From: Massilia sp. UBA2709
GTDB taxonomy: Bacteria > Pseudomonadota > Gammaproteobacteria > Burkholderiales > Burkholderiaceae_D
Assembly: GCA_002354135.1 (NCBI GenBank)
Contig: DEKZ01000117.1
Location: 1 to 12,981, forward strand
DNA: 12,981 nt
Direction of reading: 5' to 3'
Positions within the stretch are counted from its first letter, which is position 1. Each line of letters opens with the position of its first letter. The notes under the pieces were generated by a model. That model was given only the letters and a program-made list of their open reading frames with translations. It ran no database searches and had not been told where the DNA came from. The position numbers and the translations under genes are program-made. This document shows, in pieces, positions 1 to 7,033 of this stretch.

Positions 1-1287
1 GCGCCGCAGCACCTTGCCGGTGTAGACGCGCCGCGCCGTGCCGCGCGGCACCGACCTGCCGCCGCTGCGCCCCACCTCCTCCTCGCCGCTGCCGGGCTCG
101 TAATCGTAGTTGAAGGCCGACATCGCCTCGTAGTCGCCGGCGCGGGTCTGCGTCACCGGCGCGCCTTTCTCATCGACGAAGAACAGCATGGGTTCGCGCG
201 CCCAGCGGAAGTAGTCGGTCGCCCTTTCCTCGGGCGACTTCTGGTCGTCCGGCAAATCGGTGCGCAGTTCCACGCCGGGCGGCAAGGTGGGCAGGCCGAG
301 CCGCGCCTGCTTGCGGGTCCAGACATCCCACAGGCGGTCGAGATTCGCATGGTGCAGGAAGAACACCGGGTCGACCGGCGAGAGCATGTCGGCCATGAAG
401 CCGCGCGTTTCCATGAAGTTGCAATCGCGCGAGCCGACGCAGCGGTGCACGGAATTGTGCGGGCGCGCTTCCAGGATGCCGAAGCCGCCCGAGGTGTGGT
501 GGTTCGAGGTCTTTGCGCTGCCGAAGGTCGCGTAATCGGGCGCGGCCAGGGCCGCCTGGATCGTGGACGCCGACACCGCGTCGCTGGCGGCCAGCGAGAA
601 GCCGGGCCGTTCGCGCACCATGCCGCGCGCGCCGGGCTGGTCGAAAAACATCCGGCCCGAAGGGTCGCGCAGGATGTCGAACATCAGGTCGGCATCGAAG
701 CGGATGCTGCGCGCCAGCAGTTGGCCGTACTGCGAGTTGCGGCTGAATACGCCGTTGGGCGAGGTCCAGTAGCCGGCATTCGCGACCGCCGACGCCAGCC
801 GCACTTCGAAATCGGAACCGTAGCCGACGTAGGCAGCGTGGTTGGGATCGAGCACGCCGTCGAACATCCCGTCCGGCAGGCTGGGCTCGGCGGTCCAGTC
901 CCAGTAGGGCAGCGCGAACTGCGGGTCGCCGCTCAGCTCGCGGCAGATCTGCTCGAACCAGCCGAGGTAACCGCGGTGCCAGGGCAGGAACCACCAGTTG
1001 CCGTGCGGGCAGTCGAGCGTGTGGACGATGGCCTGGCGATACCAGTTGCGCGGATCCTCGGGCGGCAGCGCCAGCATGGCGCTCACGGCCTTCGCATAGC
1101 TCTTGAGCATGCGCACGCCCATCTTCGAGTTCATGGTTGCCCGCCAGCGGCGGTAGCGCGGCTTGTGCAGCGGCTGTTGCGCAAACGAGGAAGCGAACGG
1201 CAAGGCGCTCGCGCCGAGGGTGAGTGCGGTGGACTTCAGGATCTGGCGACGCGTCCGGCTGACAAGCTGGTCTGGCTTGATGGTCAT
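1..1287 (-). CDS. Tyrosinase-family copper oxidase, Tat-exported (3' end outside window)
   Basis: Type-3 copper enzyme of the tyrosinase/polyphenol oxidase family, expected to oxidise phenols to o-quinones (melanin-type chemistry); the substrate is unknown. The visible 429 residues read open to the left edge with no stop. Residues 11-37 form a Tat-type signal (TRRQILK, hydrophobic stretch, then SFAQ), so it is probably exported folded. The CuA site is His89, His95 and His104 in the context CPHGNWWFLPWHRGY, followed by ALPYWDW. The CuB site is His277 and His281 (PHNSVH) plus the His pair 312-313 in DPVFFLHHANLDRLW. All six ligand positions are present, so the catalytic core looks intact. After about residue 390 the visible part continues into a C-terminal region resembling the extra domain of plant-like and Ralstonia-like enzymes. 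The ATG at 1285-1287 has GGAG six bases upstream and places the twin arginines correctly. No copper chaperone gene is visible beside it. Confidence 0.93.
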   Translation of the reverse strand, partial: MTIKPDQLVSRTRRQILKSTALTLGASALPFASSFAQQPLHKPRYRRWRATMNSKMGVRMLKSYAKAVSAMLALPPEDPRNWYRQAIVHTLDCPHGNWWFLPWHRGYLGWFEQICRELSGDPQFALPYWDWTAEPSLPDGMFDGVLDPNHAAYVGYGSDFEVRLASAVANAGYWTSPNGVFSRNSQYGQLLARSIRFDADLMFDILRDPSGRMFFDQPGARGMVRERPGFSLAASDAVSASTIQAALAAPDYATFGSAKTSNHHTSGGFGILEARPHNSVHRCVGSRDCNFMETRGFMADMLSPVDPVFFLHHANLDRLWDVWTRKQARLGLPTLPPGVELRTDLPDDQKSPEERATDYFRWAREPMLFFVDEKGAPVTQTRAGDYEAMSAFNYDYEPGSGEEEVGRSGGRSVPRGTARRVYTGKVLRR

Positions 1288-1368
1288 GGGCTGCTCCGGT
1301 TGAGGGGAGAACGGCGCCCGGCTGCGTTGCCGGACGCGGGAAGGCCCATGCGCAGCTTGAAAAATACC

Positions 1369-1390
1369 GAGCTCGACAGGGCACGAGCTC
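1369..1390. repeat. Inverted repeat, 7-bp arms, upstream of the tyrosinase gene
   Basis: GAGCTCG (1369-1375) and CGAGCTC (1384-1390) are perfect 7-bp arms around an 8-base spacer. On the minus strand the second arm is followed four bases later by five T, so it could be a weak terminator or attenuator ahead of the tyrosinase start, 82 bases away. It could equally be a regulator operator. Confidence 0.4.
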
Positions 1391-1405
1391 AGCCTATCGC
1401 GTTTG

Positions 1406-1432
1406 TTTGCGCTGTCGATGGCGCAGCGCAAA
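1406..1432. repeat. Inverted repeat, 9-bp perfect arms
   Basis: TTTGCGCTG (1406-1414) and CAGCGCAAA (1424-1432) are perfect complements around a 9-base loop. The two last bases are shared with the next hairpin at 1431, so the two stems could not both form fully in RNA. No T-run follows on either strand. Confidence 0.45.
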
Positions 1433-1459
1433 GGAGTGCACCAGTCCGGTGCGCTCCTT
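1431..1459 (-). terminator. Strong hairpin downstream of the TonB-like gene, possible terminator
   Basis: AAGGAGTGCACC (1431-1442) pairs with GGTGCGCTCCTT (1448-1459) across a 5-base loop: 12 pairs, one of them G-T. It lies 62 bases past the stop of the minus-strand gene ending at 1521. On that strand only a short TTT follows, so intrinsic termination would be weak. It may instead be a leader structure for the tyrosinase gene. Confidence 0.4.
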
Positions 1460-1520
1460 CACTAGAGTAATAGCGTCAGGAAATATATGAGGAGAAACTG
1501 CGCTTAGACGGCCGACGGCC

Positions 1521-2432
1521 TCAGCGCGGCGGCTTGTAATCGGGGAACATTTCCTTCATCAGGAAGGCCTGCAGTTCGGCCGTGTCCTGAGGCCGCGCGC
1601 TCATCGTCACGACCCGGCCCAGGCGGTGCGACTCCCACTCGAAGTCGCCGCTCTTCTCGCGCCGGATCAGCTCGATCATCTTCTTCACGACGGCGGTCTC
1701 GACGTCCGGCTCGCTGCCCTGCTCCACCGTCACCGAGGTCAGCCAGCGGCGCTTGAAGCTCGGGTTCCAGCCGCGGAACTTCAGGTCCATGCTGTGGAAG
1801 GTCTTGTTCGAGATCGAGAAGATGCCGCCGCTCTGGTTGCTGTCGTCGCGGCCGCGGTTGTTGATCGCGGCAATGTTCGCCAGCGCATTGCGCGTGCCGC
1901 GCGCCGCTTCGCTTTCTTCCTCGCTCGGGCTGGGCTCGGTGGCGCCGCGCTGGGCGCGGCGGCGCGCGATGTATTCGGCCATGTCCATCGGCGGCGACTC
2001 CTCGGCCTTGGGCTCGGGCTTGGGCTCGGGCGGCGGCGCCTTGTCGACGATGACCGGTTTTTCCTCGGGCAAGGTGATGGTGTCGGGCAGGCGCTCGACG
2101 CGCGGGGTCGTCGGGCGCGGCTGGGCCGGATTCTTCGAGGGCTTGCTGGTTTTCCGGGGCGCCTGGGCCTGGGGCGGCGGCGGTTTCGCCAGCGGCGCGA
2201 CATAGACGATCTCGCCGCCGGCGGGTGGCGCGGCTTTCTTCTGGGGACGCTCGGGCTGGTAGAAGTACAGCGCGACCAGCAGCAGGTGCAGCAGGATCGT
2301 GACCGCCAGGCCGGTGCGGCTGGTGCGCCGCTCGCCATAGGTCGGCACTACGGCGCCGGGCAGGACTTGTCCGCAATGCTGGCAGACATCGCTGTGCTCG
2401 GCGTAGGAGTGGGAATGGTCACGCAAGATCAA
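1521..2432 (-). CDS. TonB-like proline-rich single-pass membrane protein with N-terminal CxxC
   Basis: A 303-residue protein with no exact assignment. Residues 1-40 are probably cytoplasmic and hold Cys17-x2-Cys20 followed by Gly, with His6, His8, His13 and His19 nearby: half of a zinc-ribbon-like site. Residues 41-58 form one membrane helix with a buried His49 four residues after Thr45, recalling the Ser-x3-His pattern in the TonB membrane helix. Residues 61-145 are rich in Pro, Lys and Glu (PEPKPEPK), as in TonB periplasmic stalks. The charged C-terminal part (about 205-303) does not show me a clear TonB fold. The start is TTG at 2430-2432, preceded by GGAAAG; no in-frame ATG occurs before the helix, and an upstream in-frame stop lies at 2481-2483. 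A second TTG at 2424-2426 is possible. No exbB/exbD lies in the window, so energy transduction is only a suggestion. Confidence 0.75.
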   Translation of the reverse strand: MILRDHSHSYAEHSDVCQHCGQVLPGAVVPTYGERRTSRTGLAVTILLHLLLVALYFYQPERPQKKAAPPAGGEIVYVAPLAKPPPPQAQAPRKTSKPSKNPAQPRPTTPRVERLPDTITLPEEKPVIVDKAPPPEPKPEPKAEESPPMDMAEYIARRRAQRGATEPSPSEEESEAARGTRNALANIAAINNRGRDDSNQSGGIFSISNKTFHSMDLKFRGWNPSFKRRWLTSVTVEQGSEPDVETAVVKKMIELIRREKSGDFEWESHRLGRVVTMSARPQDTAELQAFLMKEMFPDYKPPR

Positions 2433-2578
2433 TAAAACTTTCCGGAAACTGGTCAGCGCAATGCGGCAGTGAGTCGACGTTTACCCGCGCAGTCTACCTG
2501 CTTTGGGTCTCCGGCGCACGGCCGCGTTACGCTGCACAGCTTACAGGTCGGTTTTCCTGATGGTTGTTACATTATGTT

Positions 2579-5500
2579 TCAACCGATCTTGTGGAGCGAG
2601 ACTGTCGAGTTCGACGCATGAGAAGGCGCCTGTGTTGCCCCATGCCCCGTCTCATGGGCCGCTTCATGCGCCGCGATGTCGACATCGGTCATCGGACCGC
2701 TGCCGCTGTACTTGTCGAGGTAGAGGTAGATGACCGGCGTGATGTAGAGCGTGATCACCTGCGAGAAGATCAGGCCGCCCACCACCGCCAGGCCCAGCGG
2801 CTGGCGCAACTCGGCTCCGGCGCCGATGCCCAGCGCGATCGGCAGCGCACCCATCATTGCCGCCAGCGTGGTCATCAGGATCGGACGGAAGCGCAGGATG
2901 CAGGCCTCGCGGATCGCCTCGACCGGCGTCATGCCGGCATTCCGCTGGGCGTCGAGCGCGAAGTCGATCATCATGATCGCGTTCTTCTTGACGATACCGA
3001 TCAGCATCAGGATGCCGATCATGGCGATCAGGGTCAGGTCCATGTCGAAGATCCACAGCGTCACCAGCGCCCCCACCGCCGCCGACGGCAGGCCGGCCAG
3101 AATGGTCAACGGGTGGATGTAGCTCTCGTAGAGCACGCCCAGCAGCACGTAGATCACGCCGATCGCGGTGATGATCAGGATGAGCTGGCTCGACTGGGTG
3201 TCCTGGAACACGGCCGCGTCGCCGCCATAGTTGGTGATGACCGAGGCCGGCAGTTTCATGTCGACCTTCATCTGCTCGATGGCGGCGGTGGCGTCGCCCA
3301 GCGGCACGCCCGGCGCCAGGTTGAAGGCGAGCGTGATCGCCTGCAATTGTCCCTGGTGGTTGACCGCGATCGGACCGACCGTGCGGCGCACGCTGGCAAA
3401 GCTCGACAGTTTCACCAGCTCGCCCGACTTCGCGCGCACCGACACGCGCGCCAGGGCGTCGTCGAAGTAGCGGTCGGCTTCGGCCGCCTCCAGGATCACG
3501 TAATAGCTGGCGGCCGTGGAATAGATGGTCGAGACCTGGCGTTCGCCGAAGTTAGCGTACAGCACGGTGCGCACGTCGGCCATGTTCACGCCCAGCAGGG
3601 CCGCCTTGTCGCGGTCGATGTCGAGCGTGGCCTGCAGCCCCTTGTTCTGCGAATCGCTGGTGACGTCGCGGAACTTCGGATCGGCGCGCATGCGCTCGAG
3701 GAACTGGTCGGCCCAGGAACCGATCTCGCCGCCCGACACGCTCTGCAGGCTGTACTGGTAACGGCTCTTGCTCGGACGCCCGCCCAGCTGCAGGTTCTGC
3801 ACCGGCGACATGTAGACCTGCACGCCGGCGACGCTGCGCGTGGCCTTGCGCAGCTCATCGAGCACGATCGGCATCGCCGGGCGCTCGCTGCGCGGCACCA
3901 GCACCATGAACATGCGGCCGGTATTGCCGCCGCCCACGAAGGAGGTCACGCTCTGCACATGCTTGTTGGCGCGCATGATATCGCCGACTTTCCCCTGCAG
4001 CGCCATCATGGCTTGCGAGGAGGTGTCTTCCGATGCTTCGACGGTTACCCGGATCTGGCCGATGTCTTCCTCCGGGAAGAAGCCTTTCGGCATGCTCATG
4101 TACAGGATCGCGGTCAGGGCAAAGGTGCCGGCGGCCAGCATCAGCACCAGGAAGCGGTGACGCAGCGCCTTGTCCAGGGTGCGCGCATAGGCGTCGCGCA
4201 CGCTGGTAAACATCGCTTCGAAACGGCGGCCGACCCAGGACATTTCGTGCGGCTCGACGTGGCCGCCATGCTTGATCAGGCGCGAGCACATCATCGGCAC
4301 CAGGGTCAGCGAGACGGCTGCCGACACCAGCACCGCGAGACCGACGATCACGGCGAATTCGCGGAACAGCAGGCCGATTACGCCCGGCATGAAGAAGATC
4401 GGGATGAACACGGCCACCAGCGAGATCGAGATCGAGACGATGGTGAAGCCCATTTCGCGCGAGCCGACCAGGGCGGCGTGGAAGGGCTTCTTGCCCATTT
4501 CCATGTGGCGCACGATGTTTTCCAGCACCACGATGGCGTCGTCGACCACCAGGCCGACCGCCAGCGTGATGCCGAGCAGGGAGATGTTGTCGAGGCTGTA
4601 GCCGAAGGCATACAGCAGCGACAGCGCGCCCAGCAGCGAGATCGGCACCGTCACCGCCGGGATCAGGGTCGCGGTCAGGCGGTGCAGGAACAGGAAGATC
4701 ACCAGGATGACCAGCACGACGGTGCCGGCCAGGGTCAGGTTGACGTCGTGGATGGCTTCGCGGATCGAGACCGAGCGGTCGTTGACGAGGTGGATCTTGA
4801 TCGAGGCCGGCAACTGGGTCTCGAACTTCGGCATCAGGTTGCGCACGGCGTCGACCACCTGCACGGTGTTCGCGTTCGGCTGGCGCTGCACCATCAGCAC
4901 GATCGAGCGCTCGCCGTTCAGGCTGCCGGCGGCTTTCACCGACTGGTAGCTGTCTTCGACCTGGGCCACTTCGTCCAGGCGCACCGGCAGGCCGTCGCGG
5001 GTGGCGACGATGAGCTTGGCGAAGTCGGCCGCTTTCATGAGCTGGCCGCCGCCCTGGATGGTGAGGGTCTGCTGCGGACCGTCGAGCACGCCCAGCGGGG
5101 TGTTCGAGTTGGCGGCGCGCAGCGCGGTGGCCAGCTCGTCCATGGAGATGTTGCGCGCGTTCATCAGGTCGGAACGGGCGCGCACGCGCACGGCGAAGCG
5201 CTTGCCGCCGTTCACCGTGACCTGGGCCACGCCCGGCAGGGTCGAGATCGCCGGCGAGACCATGTTCTCGGCGTAGTCGTTCAGCTCCGACAGGTTCATC
5301 GACGGCGAGGTCATGTGCATGAACAGGATCGGGGCGTCGGCCGGATTGATCTTGCGGTAGGACGGCAGGTCGGTCATTTCCAGCGGCAACTGGCGCTGGG
5401 CGGCCAGCAGCGCGGCCTGGACGTCGACCGCGGCCTTGTCGACGTCGATCGAGGTGTCGAACTCGAGCGTCAGCGAGGTGTTGCCCTGGGTATTGGTCGA

Positions 5501-5743
5501 GGTGATGAGCTTGATGCCGGCGATCGTCGAGAACTGTTTCTCGAGCGGCAGCGCGACCGAGGACGCCATGGTCTCGGGGCTGGCGCCGGGCAGGTTGGCG
5601 TTGACGTTGATGACCGGCGTGTTATAGCTCGGCAGCGCCGCAACCGGGATGTGCATGTAGGCCAGGATGCCGACCAGCACCAGGCTGATCGACAGCAGGA
5701 CCACCATCACCGGACGGCGGATACACAGTTCCGACAGGTTCAT
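2579..5743 (-). CDS. RND-family multidrug efflux permease (HAE-1, MdtB/MdtC-like)
   Basis: Inner-membrane proton-driven pump of a tripartite efflux complex, 1054 residues, the normal length for the family. It begins in the typical way (first helix about 12-30, then a periplasmic stretch with LPGASPE). The proton relay is intact: Asp401 and Asp402 in GLVVDDAIVVLEN, and Lys920 in GIVKKNAIMMIDFA, matching AcrB Asp407, Asp408 and Lys940. The second half repeats the fold (MPKGFFPEEDIGQ at about 551). These features favour a drug or amphiphile exporter of the MdtBC/MuxBC type over a CusA-type metal pump. The ATG overlaps the stop of the adaptor gene (bases 5740-5743), so the two are translationally coupled. 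Only one permease is present, whereas E. coli MdtBC uses two. No outer-membrane TolC-like gene follows. The tail after residue 1018 is unusual: about 35 residues with His1026, 1030, 1034, 1042 and 1051. Confidence 0.96.
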   Translation of the reverse strand: MNLSELCIRRPVMVVLLSISLVLVGILAYMHIPVAALPSYNTPVINVNANLPGASPETMASSVALPLEKQFSTIAGIKLITSTNTQGNTSLTLEFDTSIDVDKAAVDVQAALLAAQRQLPLEMTDLPSYRKINPADAPILFMHMTSPSMNLSELNDYAENMVSPAISTLPGVAQVTVNGGKRFAVRVRARSDLMNARNISMDELATALRAANSNTPLGVLDGPQQTLTIQGGGQLMKAADFAKLIVATRDGLPVRLDEVAQVEDSYQSVKAAGSLNGERSIVLMVQRQPNANTVQVVDAVRNLMPKFETQLPASIKIHLVNDRSVSIREAIHDVNLTLAGTVVLVILVIFLFLHRLTATLIPAVTVPISLLGALSLLYAFGYSLDNISLLGITLAVGLVVDDAIVVLENIVRHMEMGKKPFHAALVGSREMGFTIVSISISLVAVFIPIFFMPGVIGLLFREFAVIVGLAVLVSAAVSLTLVPMMCSRLIKHGGHVEPHEMSWVGRRFEAMFTSVRDAYARTLDKALRHRFLVLMLAAGTFALTAILYMSMPKGFFPEEDIGQIRVTVEASEDTSSQAMMALQGKVGDIMRANKHVQSVTSFVGGGNTGRMFMVLVPRSERPAMPIVLDELRKATRSVAGVQVYMSPVQNLQLGGRPSKSRYQYSLQSVSGGEIGSWADQFLERMRADPKFRDVTSDSQNKGLQATLDIDRDKAALLGVNMADVRTVLYANFGERQVSTIYSTAASYYVILEAAEADRYFDDALARVSVRAKSGELVKLSSFASVRRTVGPIAVNHQGQLQAITLAFNLAPGVPLGDATAAIEQMKVDMKLPASVITNYGGDAAVFQDTQSSQLILIITAIGVIYVLLGVLYESYIHPLTILAGLPSAAVGALVTLWIFDMDLTLIAMIGILMLIGIVKKNAIMMIDFALDAQRNAGMTPVEAIREACILRFRPILMTTLAAMMGALPIALGIGAGAELRQPLGLAVVGGLIFSQVITLYITPVIYLYLDKYSGSGPMTDVDIAAHEAAHETGHGATQAPSHASNSTVSLHKIG

Positions 5744-6921
5744 GCCTGTTCACCCTTGCGCGCAGGCGCGCCTTGCGGTTTCGCCCGGTCCGGCGCCCCG
5801 GCCAGCTTGACCTTGCCGCCCGGACGCAGATTCTGCTTGCCTTCGGTGATGACCTGCTCGTTGCCGGACAGGCCGGTCACGGCCGCGTTCAGGCCGAACG
5901 TGTGCTGGCGCTGGATCGGCGCCAGGCGCGCCGTGCCGTCCTTTTCCACCACGTAGACGAAGGTGCCCTGGGCGTTGATGATAATCGCATTTTGCGGAAT
6001 CACGACCGCATCCTTGATCGTGCGTACCGTGACGCGGGTGTTCACGTATTGTCCTGGCCACAGCAGGCCGTCGGCGTTGCCGAATTGCGCCTTGACGCGG
6101 ATGGTGCCGGTGGTCGGGTCGACCGTGTTGTCCACGAAAATCAGTTCGCCCAGGACCGGCTTGGCGTCGCCGCCGGTGCTGGCCTCGACCGCGACCTTGC
6201 CCTGCTTCTGGGCGGCCAGCAGCGCGCCCAGGGACGATTCCGGCAGCGTGAAGGCAACGTCGATCGGGTCGAGCTGGGTGATGGTGGTGAGCGAGGTGGC
6301 CGGCTGCACCAGGCTGCCCGGATAGACGCCGATGGCGCCGACGCGGCCCGACATCGGGGCGCGGATCGCGGTATAGCTGGCGCTGACCTTGCTGGCCTGG
6401 ACGGCGGCCGTGCTGGCCGCGAGCGCCGCGCGCGCGGCCTCGACCTGGCTCTGCAGCGTATCGACGGCGCTCTGTGCCAGGAATTTCTGTGCAACCAGTT
6501 CCTGGCTGCGCTTGTACTGGCGCTCGAGGTCGGCCAGCGTGGCTTTCCCGCGCGCGACCTCGGCCTGGGCCTGGGCCACGGCGGCGCGGTCGCTGCGGTC
6601 GTCGAGCGAGAACATCAACTGGCCGGCCTTCACGAACTGGCCTTCGCGGATGTGCACTTCGCGGATGGTGCTGGTCGTCTGCGGACGCAGGTCGACCGTC
6701 TGCTTCGGGCTCACCGTGCCGTTGGCGGCGACGTCGACACCGACGTCCTGGCGCTGCGGCGCGACGACGTTCACCACGGTCGGGGCTTGCGGACCGCCGG
6801 GACCGCCCGGTCCGCCCTTGCCTGCTTCCCCTTCGGCGTGCGCGCCGCGGCTCATGTACCAGGCGCTTCCTGCGCCGATGGCGACAATGACGGCGACGGC
6901 TGCGAGAGTATTCTTTTTCAT
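5740..6921 (-). CDS. RND efflux periplasmic adaptor (membrane fusion protein, MdtA-like)
   Basis: Periplasmic adaptor linking the RND permease to an outer-membrane channel, 393 residues. Residues 5-22 are a hydrophobic N-terminal anchor or signal without a lipobox cysteine. Residues 32-46 are a Gly/Pro linker (GKGGPGGPGGP). A first lipoyl half spans about 66-110 (GTVSPKQTVDLRP, then VKAGQLMFSLD), an alpha-hairpin about 112-180 is rich in Ala, Gln and Glu, and the second lipoyl half has YTAIRAPMSGRVG at 183-195. A beta-barrel with DPTTGTIRVKAQF at 268-280 and a membrane-proximal domain complete the family order. The ATG is preceded by AAGGGA. It is the first gene of the pump unit, with its own promoter 30 bases upstream, and its TGA overlaps the permease ATG. 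MexA/AcrA-type alternatives differ only in subfamily. Confidence 0.95.
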   Translation of the reverse strand: MKKNTLAAVAVIVAIGAGSAWYMSRGAHAEGEAGKGGPGGPGGPQAPTVVNVVAPQRQDVGVDVAANGTVSPKQTVDLRPQTTSTIREVHIREGQFVKAGQLMFSLDDRSDRAAVAQAQAEVARGKATLADLERQYKRSQELVAQKFLAQSAVDTLQSQVEAARAALAASTAAVQASKVSASYTAIRAPMSGRVGAIGVYPGSLVQPATSLTTITQLDPIDVAFTLPESSLGALLAAQKQGKVAVEASTGGDAKPVLGELIFVDNTVDPTTGTIRVKAQFGNADGLLWPGQYVNTRVTVRTIKDAVVIPQNAIIINAQGTFVYVVEKDGTARLAPIQRQHTFGLNAAVTGLSGNEQVITEGKQNLRPGGKVKLAGAPDRAKPQGAPARKGEQA

Positions 6922-6950
6922 TCAGGTCCCTTGCCGCCAGTGCCGGCGGC

Positions 6951-6979
6951 TTTATCAATCAAATCAACAATGAGTTCAA
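6951..6979 (-). promoter_or_regulatory. Predicted sigma-70-type promoter of the efflux genes
   Basis: Reading the minus strand, TTGAAC (6979-6974) and GATAAA (6956-6951) are separated by exactly 17 bases; each matches four of six consensus positions. The predicted RNA start would be near 6944, leaving a leader of about 23 bases that carries the AAGGGA ribosome site. The weak hexamers fit a promoter needing an activator. Confidence 0.55.
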
Positions 6980-6991
6980 CATTGCGTTCAA
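6956..6991 (-). repeat. Three tandem 12-bp direct repeats, likely response-regulator binding site
   Basis: On the minus strand, from 6991 down, the units are TTGAACGCAATG, TTGAACTCATTG and TTGATTTGATTG, with no bases between them. All share TTGA at the start and TG at the end. OmpR-family regulators bind tandem direct repeats of roughly 10-12 bp, and this array overlaps the predicted -35 box of the pump genes, next to a gene for an OmpR-family regulator. The repeat is directly visible; the binding partner is inferred. Confidence 0.65.
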
Positions 6992-7033
6992 TGCGCAGTA
7001 TCGCCCCCGCGCATGACATCCTTATTTACAGCC

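Noticed and set aside
170..1384. A long minus-strand frame overlapping the tyrosinase gene in another phase
   Set aside because: It has no motif, whereas the frame ending at 1287 contains both copper sites and a Tat signal.
1504..2376. A minus-strand frame overlapping the TonB-like gene
   Set aside because: Its translation is Arg/Ala/Pro-rich with no membrane helix, while the other phase gives a coherent helix, stalk and C-terminal region.
2433..2578. Possible terminator for the permease gene in the gap before the TonB-like gene
   Set aside because: Only a 4-bp stem (CAGG/CCTG) without a T-run was found, which is too weak to report.
2579..5743. A CusA-type heavy-metal RND pump, suggested by the His-rich tail
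   Set aside because: The core sequence follows the drug-exporting HAE-1/MdtBC pattern and I saw no methionine cluster typical of copper/silver pumps.
2564..5956. An open frame of 1130 codons on the plus strand opposite the efflux permease
   Set aside because: Its product is a low-complexity mix of Arg, His, Asp, Gln and Val without any family motif, as expected antisense to a high-G+C gene; the minus-strand frame is a complete RND permease with intact motifs.
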